64,000 bases of DNA from Glaciecola nitratireducens FR1064 (GTDB lineage Bacteria; Pseudomonadota; Gammaproteobacteria; Enterobacterales; Alteromonadaceae): positions 3,472,001-3,536,000 of the forward strand of contig NC_016041.1 in the NCBI RefSeq assembly GCF_000226565.1, written 5' to 3'. The stretch's first letter is position 1; the number at the start of each line of letters is the position of its first letter. Shown piece by piece: positions 25,701 to 34,867 of the stretch. The translations under genes were made by a program, and so were the position numbers. The notes below the pieces were generated by a model, which was given only the letters and a program-made list of their open reading frames with translations, was not told where the DNA came from and did not search any database.

Positions 25701-27035
25701 TTAAAACTCAGGAATGGTCAACGTTTGCCCAATCCTGACTAAATCACCTTTTATATTGTTCGCTTCTCTTAAACGGTCTAAATCGACATTGTACCGTTTA
25801 GCCACCAGCGACAATGATTCACCACTTTTTACTTTGTGTCTGACGGGCTGATTATCGCGTTCCTGAGCCCATAAAGTACCTTCGGGCGGCGCATTTCTAA
25901 AAAACACTTGGATAGATTTAAATAGAGAATCAGCTAATTGTTGACGATAAGCACGCCAGTTTAAATTTTTCTCTTCTTGCGGATTAGAAATAAAACCAAC
26001 TTCAACCAAAATTGAAGGCGTTTCCGGCGCCGTCAACACTGCAAAACTAGCGCTTTGAGGCACTTTTTTGTGCATTTTTGTTACTTTCTTCATTTCTTTA
26101 ATGACTTTATTGCTGATGTCGTAGCTTGACGCACGGGATAAATCCATGGACATATTGAATATCGTTTCAGCGAAATACCTTTCCGTATCTCTATCACCAA
26201 TAAGGTCAGCAGCAGACCCCAGCAATTCAGAGTTTCTTTCTGTTCTTTCTAGTAAGCGACCTAATTCACTGTCCGCTCGACCTTTCGACAGAACCCAAAC
26301 TGAGCCACCTCTCGGCTGCGGCGTACTAAAAGCATCTGCGTGGATTGACACTAACAAATCAGCGTTTTCTTTAGTAGCAAAACCCGGTCGGTCGTTTGGG
26401 CTAATGTAATAATCACCCGTGCGTGTCATGACGGCGCGCAGACCAGGCTCTTCGTTAATGCGCTTCTCAAGCATTTTACTAATACTGAGGGTAATGTTTT
26501 TCTCGTATGTTCCCTCTGGGCCAATCGAGCCAGGATCAACACCACCATGACCAGGATCAATGACGATGACGATGTCTTTGTCACGCACGGGTGCTTTGCT
26601 ATTTGTCGGAACAGGAGAGGGGTTAGGATCCTTTAAGTCGATCACAATCCGATGTCCAAAATCGGCACTCGGTTCTAGCGAAAACAACTCTGCATTGACT
26701 GATTTGTTGAGTTCAATAACCATTCGCATATCAGACGCCAATTTCGGTGATGAATGACGCATTTTTTTGATCAAACTACTGGTGTTTTCGACATTGCTGA
26801 AATTGAATTTTCGGTTGGTGTTTTTGAAATCGACGACCAACCTTTCGGGAGATTTTAAATTGAAATAAGAGAAACTAGTCTGCTCGGATAGGTCAACTAC
26901 GATACGCGTATTGTCAGTAGAGGGAGATACTCTGATATCGCTAATATTTGATTGCGCTTGGGCATACGAGGTTAAGCTAACCAAAATCGCTAGTATTAAG
27001 CTCACTACTTTGCATGCAACTACATTCTTGTTCAT
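25701..27035 (-). CDS. amiB: N-acetylmuramoyl-L-alanine amidase with AMIN and LysM domains (AmiB type)
   Basis: I choose ATG 27035 because it starts the signal peptide directly (MNKNVVACK, hydrophobic core, cut after YAQA); the frame reaches up to 27068. The 444-residue protein has an AMIN domain (about 30-125), an amidase_3 catalytic domain with zinc ligands in IDPGHGG, the Glu in GTYEKNITL and SIHADAF, and catalytic EVGFISNP, then one LysM repeat (HKVKSGESLSLVAKRYNV) at the C-terminus. It splits septal peptidoglycan during division and is normally activated by EnvC-like LytM proteins. A helix inserted near 270-330 probably covers the active site. Confidence 0.94.
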   Translation of the reverse strand: MNKNVVACKVVSLILAILVSLTSYAQAQSNISDIRVSPSTDNTRIVVDLSEQTSFSYFNLKSPERLVVDFKNTNRKFNFSNVENTSSLIKKMRHSSPKLASDMRMVIELNKSVNAELFSLEPSADFGHRIVIDLKDPNPSPVPTNSKAPVRDKDIVIVIDPGHGGVDPGSIGPEGTYEKNITLSISKMLEKRINEEPGLRAVMTRTGDYYISPNDRPGFATKENADLLVSIHADAFSTPQPRGGSVWVLSKGRADSELGRLLERTERNSELLGSAADLIGDRDTERYFAETIFNMSMDLSRASSYDISNKVIKEMKKVTKMHKKVPQSASFAVLTAPETPSILVEVGFISNPQEEKNLNWRAYRQQLADSLFKSIQVFFRNAPPEGTLWAQERDNQPVRHKVKSGESLSLVAKRYNVDLDRLREANNIKGDLVRIGQTLTIPEF

Positions 27036-27180
27036 TGTATTTTTTATTCTTATTGTCCCAACAGTCACGGCTTAAGATTAACACAGTATCAAATAATCCA
27101 ATATTATCTTACAGACTTCCTTTGTCACCAGATCCATTGGCGCAATATTCGCATCCTGGAATTGTCTGTTTCAACTTCAT

Positions 27181-27669
27181 TCACCTGCTTTCGTTTAGCG
27201 CAGATATTATGCGCTCCCCTGCTTCAGATGAGGCTAAAAACTCAAACACCCGAATGTCGGCCTGCGCGTTGTCAATTTTTATATCCAGCTCTATGTCTGG
27301 CTTTGCTAACAAGCCCCAGCCTTTTTCAGCCCATTCAATGAGACACATACTGTCATTATTAAAGTAGTCACGAATACCCATAAACTCGAGTTCTTCTGCA
27401 TCTGCTAAGCGATATAAGTCAAAGTGAAATACTTTGACGTTATCTATTTCATAAGGTTCAACTAGTGTGTACGTCGGGCTTTTCACACTACCTTTGTGCC
27501 CCAAAGCTTGCACTAAATGTCTTGTAAACGTGGTTTTGCCTGCTCCTAAATCACCATTGAGGTAAAAGGTAATACCGCCGAGACCTTTCTGTTTTAAAAT
27601 CGTTGCTACTTTTACAGCAATACTTTTTGTTTCATCTTCAGAGTGAACTACAAACGCGCGCTTTATCAT
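27181..27669 (-). CDS. tsaE: tRNA threonylcarbamoyladenosine biosynthesis ATPase TsaE
   Basis: This 162-residue ATPase has Walker A GDLGAGKTTF, the switch segment KSPTYTLVEPY, HFDLYRLADAEELEFMG and the Trp-containing CLIEWAEKG. It works with TsaB, TsaC and TsaD in t6A37 formation. It lies 19 bases downstream of nnr and about 145 bases upstream of the amiB start. Confidence 0.95.
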   Translation of the reverse strand: MIKRAFVVHSEDETKSIAVKVATILKQKGLGGITFYLNGDLGAGKTTFTRHLVQALGHKGSVKSPTYTLVEPYEIDNVKVFHFDLYRLADAEELEFMGIRDYFNNDSMCLIEWAEKGWGLLAKPDIELDIKIDNAQADIRVFEFLASSEAGERIISALNESR

Positions 27670-27688
27670 GCTACCTATAAACTCTTTA

Positions 27689-29188
27689 CTAATCGTTAAT
27701 TAACATGCGCACTGTATCAAATAAATCACTCGCAAGCATACCTCTTTGACCTTGCTTTTCAGCAACGATGTCGCCCGCTTTTGCATGCAAAGAAACACCA
27801 TATTGGCAAGCAAGTGCTGTCTTAACGCTTTGCGCCATCAGTGAGCCGATAATACCAGTAAGCACATCGCCCATACCCGCGGTCGCCATTCCAGGATTAC
27901 CATGACGGCACACCCAAGAGTTTTGTTCGTCGTCAATAATCGTACCGGCTCCCTTTAAGACACACGTAGAGTGATATCGTTCCGCAACCTGGCGAGCAAA
28001 AACAAATCTATTATTTTCGATTTCCTCAACACTGACACTTAACAGTCTAGCTGCTTCGCCGCTATGCGGCGTCATCACACAGTCATCGATACTAACAAAT
28101 GAGGCAGTGCTCGCCATAATATTCAGGGCGTCGGCGTCGATTACCATCGGTTTAGGGTTATTTTGACAATATTGCAAAACGGTTTCGTAGGTCGCTCGAC
28201 TCCAATCATCTTGGCCTAAGCCAGGACCAATCACAACACACGTCGCCCAAGCCAGCGCTTCCTCCAAGCCACTAGAGATCACCATAATTTCAGGTCGTCC
28301 CGCACTAATTTGAATTTTTGAGCTTTCGTGAGCATATACTTTCACTAAGCCAGTACCGCTTCGCAAGGCCGCTTCGGCGCTTAATCTTATGGCACCCGCC
28401 ATACCTGAATTCCCACCGACACAAAGCAGACGACCGTAGGATCCTTTATGACTGTGCACTGGTCTTGGGGCTAATCCTTTAAAATGAGCAATATCAAGCG
28501 CACTTGCATCGCTTCGCGCAATCTCAGCAAAAGCTTTACCAATGCCTAAATCTTCAAACACCAGTTGTCCACAAGATTGTTTGCCTGCTCCGGTTGTTAA
28601 GCCTAGTTTGATCCCAATAAACGTGATGGTGATGTCGGCTTGTATGCAGCGGCCTAATGACTCTCCGGTATCGGCATCCAATCCGCTTGGCAAATCTACA
28701 CTAACAACCGGCACATCAGCGTTATTTATCGCGTCAATTACGTCAGCAAACTCATTGCGAATAATACCCGAGATACCTATGCCGAGTAATGCGTCAATTA
28801 TTAAGTCGCAGCGATCAAGCATTTCCGGATTAAAGGCTTCAACTTTCCCGCCATTATCCAACCAAGCCTTTTGAGCTCGAGCAGCGTCACCCGTGACTTC
28901 TCTCTCAGGCTCGACTGCACACAGAATTACCTTTTTACCAGCGTTGACTGCGTTTAATGCAGTAATGTAACCGTCACCTGCATTGTTTCCCACGCCTACT
29001 AGTATTAAATACGTTTGCGTATTTGGCATTAATGAAACGCAGCGTTCGAATACCGCTTTGCCTGCCCGCTGCATTAATTCAAACTTTGAAAGACCCAATT
29101 TAGCGGCCGCTTCTAATTCCAAATGCTTAACTTGATCAGCACGATAGAGTTTTTGTGTTAAACTTGGAGCTGTATTTTTATGCAACAT
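27689..29188 (-). CDS. nnr: Bifunctional NAD(P)H-hydrate epimerase / ADP-dependent dehydratase
   Basis: I choose ATG 29188 (MLHKNTAPSL) because the longer frame to 29257 runs into the divergent queG gene. The N-terminal half (about 1-215) is the NAD(P)HX epimerase, with GVGNNAGDGY and VDLPSGLDADTG. The C-terminal half (about 230-495) is the ribokinase-like dehydratase, with VGGNSGMAGA, VIGPGLGQ, VIDADALN, MTPHSGEAARL and GNPGMATAGMGDVLTG. Together they repair damaged hydrated nicotinamide cofactors. The divergent queG starts 20 bases away. Confidence 0.95.
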   Translation of the reverse strand: MLHKNTAPSLTQKLYRADQVKHLELEAAAKLGLSKFELMQRAGKAVFERCVSLMPNTQTYLILVGVGNNAGDGYITALNAVNAGKKVILCAVEPEREVTGDAARAQKAWLDNGGKVEAFNPEMLDRCDLIIDALLGIGISGIIRNEFADVIDAINNADVPVVSVDLPSGLDADTGESLGRCIQADITITFIGIKLGLTTGAGKQSCGQLVFEDLGIGKAFAEIARSDASALDIAHFKGLAPRPVHSHKGSYGRLLCVGGNSGMAGAIRLSAEAALRSGTGLVKVYAHESSKIQISAGRPEIMVISSGLEEALAWATCVVIGPGLGQDDWSRATYETVLQYCQNNPKPMVIDADALNIMASTASFVSIDDCVMTPHSGEAARLLSVSVEEIENNRFVFARQVAERYHSTCVLKGAGTIIDDEQNSWVCRHGNPGMATAGMGDVLTGIIGSLMAQSVKTALACQYGVSLHAKAGDIVAEKQGQRGMLASDLFDTVRMLIND

Positions 29189-29207
29189 GCGAATGTGTCC
29201 GTAGAAA

Positions 29208-30371
29208 ATGTCCGTTATTAATTCAATAGATTTAAACCAGCTTACCGACAATATCAAGACTTGGGGTAAGTCGCTAGGTTTTCAGCAAGTTGGTGTCAGT
29301 GATGTTGATCTAAGTCAGCATGAAAAAGCGCTACGAAACTGGCTTGAAAATGGTTATCAAGGCGATATGAGCTTTCTTGAGCGCAATATTGATAAACGTC
29401 TATCGCCCAGCGAATTAGTCCCCGGAACGTTACGCATCATCAGCGTGCGAATGGATTACCTGCCACCCGATGCTTCCTTCGCCAGTAATTTAAAGTCGTC
29501 TTCTACTGCTTATATTAGTCGCTACGCACTTGGCCGAGACTACCACAAAGTTATCCGCAAGAAATTGCAGAAACTGGCTGAACAAATTCAAGAGTACACT
29601 CAAGATTTATCGTTTAGACCATTTGTTGACTCTGCTCCTGTACTTGAGCATGCGGTAGCCGAAAAAGCAGGCATTGGCTGGACGGGTAAGCATTCACTTA
29701 CTATCAATAAAGAAGCTGGTTCGTATTTCTTTTTAGGTGAACTGTTTATCAATTTACCCTTACCTGTTGACCAAGCTGTCGAGGAGAACTGTGGTAAGTG
29801 TACTGCCTGCATTTCAATTTGTCCTACGCAAGCAATCGTAGAGCCCTATGTAGTCGATGCGCGCAAATGTATTTCGTATCTGACAATAGAAAATGACGGT
29901 GCAATACCTGTGATTTACCGCAAAGCGATAGGCAATCGAATTTATGGTTGTGACGACTGCCAACTTGTCTGCCCTTGGAATAAATATGCTGAAGTGACCG
30001 AAGAAAAGGATTTTTTTGCACGCCAGCATATGCACAACCGCTCATTGCTCGACTTATTCAAATGGACGGAAGATGAATTTTTAGAGCACACCGAAGGCTC
30101 TGCAATCAGGCGTATTGGCTATCGAAAGTGGAAGCGAAATATTGCGGTAGGGTTAGGTAATCAAATCGTGCAGAGTGTTGAAGATGCTGAAAATATTAAA
30201 AGTGTATTGCAAAATGCACGCGATTTTCCAGATGATATGGTGCAAGAGCATATTCGCTGGGCATTAGCTGAGATTGAACAATCCGAGCTTCAATTAGGTA
30301 AAAAGAGCGTAAACAGAAAAACGCTGAGTTTGGCGAGAAGTGTTGAGAAGGGAATGCCGAGGCACGGATGA
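29208..30371 (+). CDS. queG: Epoxyqueuosine reductase QueG
   Basis: The 387-residue cobalamin- and Fe-S-dependent enzyme makes queuosine from epoxyqueuosine in tRNA. Motifs seen are VDSAPVLEHAVAEKAG, GWTGKHSL, and two [4Fe-4S] ligand sets in CGKCTACISICP and GCDDCQLVCPW. A HEAT-like C-terminal region follows (IRRIGYRKWKRN). It is divergent from nnr with only about 20 bases between starts, so their promoters must overlap coding sequence. Confidence 0.96.
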   Translation: MSVINSIDLNQLTDNIKTWGKSLGFQQVGVSDVDLSQHEKALRNWLENGYQGDMSFLERNIDKRLSPSELVPGTLRIISVRMDYLPPDASFASNLKSSSTAYISRYALGRDYHKVIRKKLQKLAEQIQEYTQDLSFRPFVDSAPVLEHAVAEKAGIGWTGKHSLTINKEAGSYFFLGELFINLPLPVDQAVEENCGKCTACISICPTQAIVEPYVVDARKCISYLTIENDGAIPVIYRKAIGNRIYGCDDCQLVCPWNKYAEVTEEKDFFARQHMHNRSLLDLFKWTEDEFLEHTEGSAIRRIGYRKWKRNIAVGLGNQIVQSVEDAENIKSVLQNARDFPDDMVQEHIRWALAEIEQSELQLGKKSVNRKTLSLARSVEKGMPRHG

Positions 30372-30374
30372 AGC

Positions 30375-30410
30375 AAAGGGCCGATGAAAATTAATTAACA
30401 CTGACCCTTT
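30375..30410. repeat. Degenerate second copy of the REP-like palindrome
   Basis: The arms AAAGGGCCGATG and CACTGACCCTTT pair at 9 of 12 positions. The core AATTAATTAACAC(G/T)GACCC is shared with the perfect copy at 18892-18943 with one difference. It sits between the convergent queG and hemE genes and is followed on the plus strand by a T-rich run, so it probably acts as a terminator too. Confidence 0.6.
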
Positions 30411-30418
30411 ATTTTTAT

Positions 30419-31483
30419 CTACTTATGATACTGCGCGCTATATTTGTGCACCGCGTCCACAAACACGCCAGCATTTTCAGGCGGTACATCTAAGTGAATC
30501 CCGTGCCCAAGATTAAATACATGGCCGTCGCCTTCACCAAAGCCCGCAAGGATGTCCTGAACTTCCTGTTCAATACGCTCTGGCTGTGCATATAAAATAG
30601 AAGGGTCCATATTGCCTTGTAGCGCCACTTTGTCTCCAACGCGTGCTTTTGCATCGGCAATATCAATCGTCCAATCCAAACCAATCGCATCGCAGCCAGT
30701 GGCAGCAATAGACTCTAACCACATGCCACCATTTTTAGTGAACAATGTAACCGGTATTTTCTGGCCTTCGTAATTACGCGTTAATCCAGCAACAATTTTT
30801 TCCATATATTGCAACGAAAACAGTTTGTAATCACGAGGGCTCAATACACCACCCCAAGTATCAAATACCATAACCGATTGCGCACCTGCTGCGATCTGCG
30901 CGTTCAAATACAGTATTACCGAGTCGGCAAGTTTATCGAGTAGTGCATGCAAAATGCTCGGTTCTGCAAACGCCATCTTCTTAATCTTAGTAAACGCTTT
31001 ACTCGAGCCTCCTTCCACCATATAGGTTGCCAGCGTCCAAGGACTGCCGGAAAACCCAATTAAAGGAACTTCTCCTTTCAGGTTTTTGCGGATCGTGCGC
31101 ACCGCATCCATCACATATTTAAGTTCTAGCTCAGGATCAGGAATAGCTAATTTATCCACACCCGCTTTATCCACGATAGGAGATTTGAATTTTGGCCCTT
31201 CGCCCGCTTCGAAATATAGACCGAGACCCATTGCGTCTGGAATAGTTAAGATATCAGAAAACAAAATTGCGGCGTCTAACGGAAAACGACGCAAAGGCTG
31301 CAGCGTCACCTCGCAAGCTAATTCAGGATTAGTACACAAAGCCATAAAATCGCCAGCTTCAGCTCTAATTTCTTTGTATTCTGGCAAATAACGTCCAGCT
31401 TGGCGCATCATCCATACAGGGGTAACGTCAACAGGTTGCTTTGAAAGAGCGCGTAAATATCTATCGTTTTTTAATGGGGTCAT
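30419..31483 (-). CDS. hemE: Uroporphyrinogen decarboxylase
   Basis: This 354-residue TIM-barrel enzyme converts uroporphyrinogen III to coproporphyrinogen III in heme synthesis. Conserved features are [15 protein letters not shown] with the substrate-binding Arg residues, the Asp in [26 protein letters not shown] and [13 protein letters not shown]. It is a single minus-strand gene between the REP-like element and nudC, convergent with queG. Confidence 0.97.
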   Translation of the reverse strand: MTPLKNDRYLRALSKQPVDVTPVWMMRQAGRYLPEYKEIRAEAGDFMALCTNPELACEVTLQPLRRFPLDAAILFSDILTIPDAMGLGLYFEAGEGPKFKSPIVDKAGVDKLAIPDPELELKYVMDAVRTIRKNLKGEVPLIGFSGSPWTLATYMVEGGSSKAFTKIKKMAFAEPSILHALLDKLADSVILYLNAQIAAGAQSVMVFDTWGGVLSPRDYKLFSLQYMEKIVAGLTRNYEGQKIPVTLFTKNGGMWLESIAATGCDAIGLDWTIDIADAKARVGDKVALQGNMDPSILYAQPERIEQEVQDILAGFGEGDGHVFNLGHGIHLDVPPENAGVFVDAVHKYSAQYHK

Positions 31484-31553
31484 GCTTTACTCATTGTGAA
31501 ATTTGAAACTGACTCGTCTAAATTTTAACTAGCTCGAGATAACTTGTATTCTA

Positions 31554-32366
31554 TTATACCGACTTTTCTAGCATTCTTTTTTGCGTTTCCTCAATTAATC
31601 TCCCAGCAATGGAAAATTTTGGTGGCACTACCGGTAAATTATCGATATCAAACCAATCTGCTTGTATTATTTCCTTGCCATCAACAACAATGTCACCACT
31701 ATCGTACTCGGCTAAATAACCAACCATTAATGAATGTGGAAAAGGCCAAGGCTGACTATTAAAGTATTCAACATTTTTTACTTTTACACCCACTTCTTCA
31801 AACACCTCCCGGTGCACTGCTTCCTCAAGTGTTTCACCACTTTCTACGAAGCCAGCAAGTGTGGAAAAGAAACCGGATTCTTTCTGGCGCTCGCCCTGAG
31901 CGAGAAGAATTTTATTGCCATGGCGAATGGCGACGATAATACAAGGAGACACTCGCGGGTAACAGCGGTGCTGACAAGTATGGCAATGCATCGCCATTTC
32001 CCACGACACACGATCCATGCGTGAACCGCAGCGGCCACAAAACTGATGTGTGCGCAAAAAGACAGCATATTGCCACGCTTGAGCTACGTGTTGAAAATCT
32101 TCCTTAGGCATCATCATGACCACTTCACGCAAACTTATGGAACGCACCGATTCGTGTTCAAGTATTTCCTTCTGCATATCTACAAGATGGTGTTCGATGT
32201 GCTCATTGACGTGTATGTGGACAGTTTGCTCTGCATATTCTGTAAAGATATCTTGTGTAAGATTAGCCAGCATTTCAACACCAGAACGCAAATCGGCCTC
32301 AATCGGCACCAATAATCTGTCATTCGAAAAAATGAAATATCTTTTAATTTTTACTATTGCTGTCAT
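31554..32366 (-). CDS. nudC: NAD(+) diphosphatase / RNA deNADding enzyme NudC
   Basis: The 270-residue Nudix hydrolase has a zinc ribbon (FCGRCGS and HCHTCQH), then the Nudix box GFVESGETLEEAVHREVFEEVG with the catalytic Glu residues, followed by the NADH-specific SQPWPFPHSLMVGY motif. It cleaves NAD(H) and removes NAD caps from RNA. It is a single gene; zur starts in the opposite direction about 230 bases away. Confidence 0.95.
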   Translation of the reverse strand: MTAIVKIKRYFIFSNDRLLVPIEADLRSGVEMLANLTQDIFTEYAEQTVHIHVNEHIEHHLVDMQKEILEHESVRSISLREVVMMMPKEDFQHVAQAWQYAVFLRTHQFCGRCGSRMDRVSWEMAMHCHTCQHRCYPRVSPCIIVAIRHGNKILLAQGERQKESGFFSTLAGFVESGETLEEAVHREVFEEVGVKVKNVEYFNSQPWPFPHSLMVGYLAEYDSGDIVVDGKEIIQADWFDIDNLPVVPPKFSIAGRLIEETQKRMLEKSV

Positions 32367-32595
32367 TACTTACCTTATTGAGTCGCCGTCTACTCACAAG
32401 AGGCTTAGGTCGAGGATGCTAAAGCTATATGAATATTGCTGTTTATGCAAAGACAAAAACAAACGAAGAATGTGATATAAAATTAACCAGAAGCTGCACT
32501 ACCTATTCCCTTAACATAAATAAAAGTCTTTCCTTTACTGTTGTCGAAGTGCACACCGGTGTTATACTATTTCACTGATTAGCCGCATTATATTG

Positions 32596-33063
32596 ATGTC
32601 TGCAAATAGGGAAAAGACCTTGGTGTTATCCAAACAAAACAAAGCTATTTTGGTGAAAGCAAAGTCGTATTGCCAAGAGAAAGGCGCTCGTCTTACGCCG
32701 CTGCGCGAGAGAGTCTATGAAATTCTATTACATCAAGACAGCGCAATAGGTGCATATGACCTACTAGATGAATTAAGGAAAACCGATGATAACGCAAAAC
32801 CCCCTACTGTTTATCGGGCATTGGACTTTTTCCTTGATTTAGGGCTAGTACACAAAGTTGAATCAACTAATGCCTTCATGGCCTGCCATCATTTTGGTTG
32901 CAGCCACCCCGTGCAATTTTTAATTTGCGACACATGCGGTGATGTTCAAGAGATTCAGTCCGCTGGCGTAAAAGAAACCTTAGAGGCACAAGCCGAACAA
33001 AATTCTTTTGTCATTTTGCGTCAAACTATTGAGGCACATGGCGTTTGCCAGAAGTGCCAATAA
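32596..33063 (+). CDS. zur: Zinc uptake regulator Zur (Fur family)
   Basis: The Fur-family repressor has a winged helix (LTPLRERVYEILL, AYDLLDELR, KPPTVYRALDFFLDLGLVHKVES) and a C-terminal zinc domain with FICDTCGD-type CDTCGD and HGVCQKC cysteine pairs. The PPTVYRALDFL-type helix and HKVESTNAF segment are Zur-like, not Fur-like. ATG 32596 gives 155 residues. A TTG at 32620 has a better-placed AGGG ribosome site and gives a length closer to the E. coli protein, so the start is uncertain. It would repress zinc uptake genes; none are adjacent. Confidence 0.9.
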   Translation: MSANREKTLVLSKQNKAILVKAKSYCQEKGARLTPLRERVYEILLHQDSAIGAYDLLDELRKTDDNAKPPTVYRALDFFLDLGLVHKVESTNAFMACHHFGCSHPVQFLICDTCGDVQEIQSAGVKETLEAQAEQNSFVILRQTIEAHGVCQKCQ

Positions 33064-33295
33064 AAAATATAGGTATTTACAGTTATTTTGTCTCTTTCAG
33101 TTGCCGCTACTCCCCCTCAAATGTGTCACCTTTTTACTACTAATTTGAGCAGCTCGAAATTCTAAATCAATTTTAGTTAATTTATATTGAATAAACCCCA
33201 TTAATAACAAGGTTTCGTTGGAAATTGATTGAAATGTAGGCGATAATTAAAGGGTTACAGAAAAACACACTATTTTGGATAAAAGGAAGTCAATC

Positions 33296-34588
33296 ATGAA
33301 ACGCTCTATGCTTTTCACAGCAGTTGCAGTTGCAACAACTATGTCTGCTAGCACAATCGCTCAAGAAGCTCCAGCCTACGAAAATTGGGTCGGTGGTTTC
33401 GCACAATATTACAGTCCAGATTCAGATAAGCCTGAGCCTTTGGGTTATTTAGACGACGGAAAAACATTGGGGGGCGAATTAGGTTTCCGTTTCGATCCTA
33501 AATGGGGTATCCGTTTTGAACTTTCTCGCATTTTCCTCGACATGCAAGGCCCGAACCGCCCAGGTTTTGGTGATGATGGTATTATGTTGGGTGCTGATGC
33601 AATGTACTTCTTAGACAATGACGCAGCGTATTTATTTGGTGGTTTGCGTGAGCAATCAATCGAAGATAGCTACCGCATGATGAGCTACGGTGTTGGTAAA
33701 CATTGGGAAGTAAGCGAAAGCGTGCGCGTAATCACAGAACTTGCTGGCTACCGTGATTTCGGTCAAGGCTACAACGAATATAGCGCAAAACTTGGTTTAG
33801 CGTATATTTTCGGCCAGACACCTGCAGCACCAGTTCGCAAAGATACTGACAACGATGGGGTTTACGATGCTGTTGACCGTTGCCCTAACTCTCCTGCGGA
33901 AACCCAGGTTGATGCAACTGGCTGTAGCGTTGATTTAGACAATGACGGTGTATTAAACGGCGTTGACCAATGTCCAAATACACCAGCAGGCGTAAAAGTG
34001 TCTGCAAATGGTTGTGAAATCAAAGACGCTGACAAAGACGGTGTTTTAGATATCAACGATTCTTGCCCGAACACGCCAGCAGGAACCAAAGTAAATGCTA
34101 AAGGTTGTGCGATCAACTTAGATAAAGACGGCGACGGTGTATTAGATAGCAAGGACAAGTGCCTTGACACCCCAATGACTGACAAAGTAGATGCGGACGG
34201 TTGTAGCGTATTATTAGAAAAAGAAGTGTCCATCGCACTTAACGTTTTATTTGCTAATAACAGCAGCGAAATCGAAAACCCTAGCGCAGACAAGATCGTA
34301 GAATTTGTTGACTTCATGAAGCGCTATGGCAATACCGACGTTGTTATTGAAGGTCATAGTTCTGCAGTCGGCAGTGCTGAATACAATCAATACCTTTCGC
34401 AAAAACGTGCGGATGCAGTTAAAACTATGCTAATCAATAAATATGGTATTGAAGCATCTCGTTTAAGCGCAATTGGTTATGGGGAAACGCAGTTGAAAGA
34501 TACTTCTAACACTGCAGAAGCTAATAAGATTAACCGTCGTATTGAGGTTAAAGTGACCGCTAAGGTTAAAACTACAGCGACTCGTTAA
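33296..34588 (+). CDS. OmpA family outer-membrane protein with thrombospondin type-3 repeats
   Basis: I choose ATG 33296, which follows AAAAGGAAG and begins the signal peptide (MKRSMLFTAVAVATT, cut near TIAQEA). The ~430-residue protein has an N-terminal eight-stranded barrel domain (about 25-185) and four calcium-binding type-3 repeats of the form DxDxDGVxDxxDxCPNTPAG (about 190-315). The C-terminal OmpA peptidoglycan domain follows. The usual Asp of GHTDxxG is replaced: the motif reads GHSSAVG, though the Arg in LSQKRADAV remains. It is a single gene with its own terminator and is expected to be abundant in the outer membrane. A weak promoter-like pair (TTGGAA 33218, GATAAT 33242, 18-base spacer) lies upstream. 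Confidence 0.92.
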   Translation: MKRSMLFTAVAVATTMSASTIAQEAPAYENWVGGFAQYYSPDSDKPEPLGYLDDGKTLGGELGFRFDPKWGIRFELSRIFLDMQGPNRPGFGDDGIMLGADAMYFLDNDAAYLFGGLREQSIEDSYRMMSYGVGKHWEVSESVRVITELAGYRDFGQGYNEYSAKLGLAYIFGQTPAAPVRKDTDNDGVYDAVDRCPNSPAETQVDATGCSVDLDNDGVLNGVDQCPNTPAGVKVSANGCEIKDADKDGVLDINDSCPNTPAGTKVNAKGCAINLDKDGDGVLDSKDKCLDTPMTDKVDADGCSVLLEKEVSIALNVLFANNSSEIENPSADKIVEFVDFMKRYGNTDVVIEGHSSAVGSAEYNQYLSQKRADAVKTMLINKYGIEASRLSAIGYGETQLKDTSNTAEANKINRRIEVKVTAKVKTTATR

Positions 34589-34617
34589 TTTGTATTAATA
34601 CACTTTAAGTAATAGCA

Positions 34618-34652
34618 AAGCGCCTACTTGCAAAAGTAGGCGCTTTTTTTTG
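34618..34652 (+). terminator. Rho-independent terminator after the OmpA gene
   Basis: A perfect stem GCGCCTACTT / AAGTAGGCGC with a 4-base loop is followed by eight T residues on the plus strand, 30 bases after the OmpA stop. Confidence 0.93.
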
Positions 34653-34783
34653 GCTTCTATTTTACCTGCCTAAACCTTGACGTTCACTACGTTATTTCCT
34701 ACTTTAAATCCTAGATAATAGTTTCTCTAAAGGCTCCTTAACTAAGCTTAAATCAGCAAACGCAATATAAGACGTTAGTTACA

Positions 34784-34793
34784 TTGTCGACAA
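34784..34793. promoter_or_regulatory. Palindromic GntR-type operator, upstream site 1
   Basis: TTGTCGACAA is a perfect palindrome fitting the GntR-family consensus (GT...AC half-sites, here TGTC-GACA). It is 75 bases before the start of the GntR gene. The 14-base string ATTGTCGACAAAAT around it (34783-34796) recurs exactly at 34981 inside the regulator gene. Confidence 0.65.
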
Positions 34794-34834
34794 AATGACC
34801 TTTAATGTTTGACATAAGCAACAGCAGCCTCTAT

Positions 34835-34846
34835 ATTGTCGACAAT
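34835..34846. promoter_or_regulatory. Palindromic GntR-type operator, upstream site 2
   Basis: ATTGTCGACAAT is a perfect 12-base palindrome 21 bases before the ATG of the GntR regulator. It is 51 bases from site 1, roughly five helical turns, so two dimers could bind the same face. Binding here would block transcription start or elongation of the regulator and the prp genes. Confidence 0.7.
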
Positions 34847-34867
34847 CCAGTTTAACCGACGATATTA

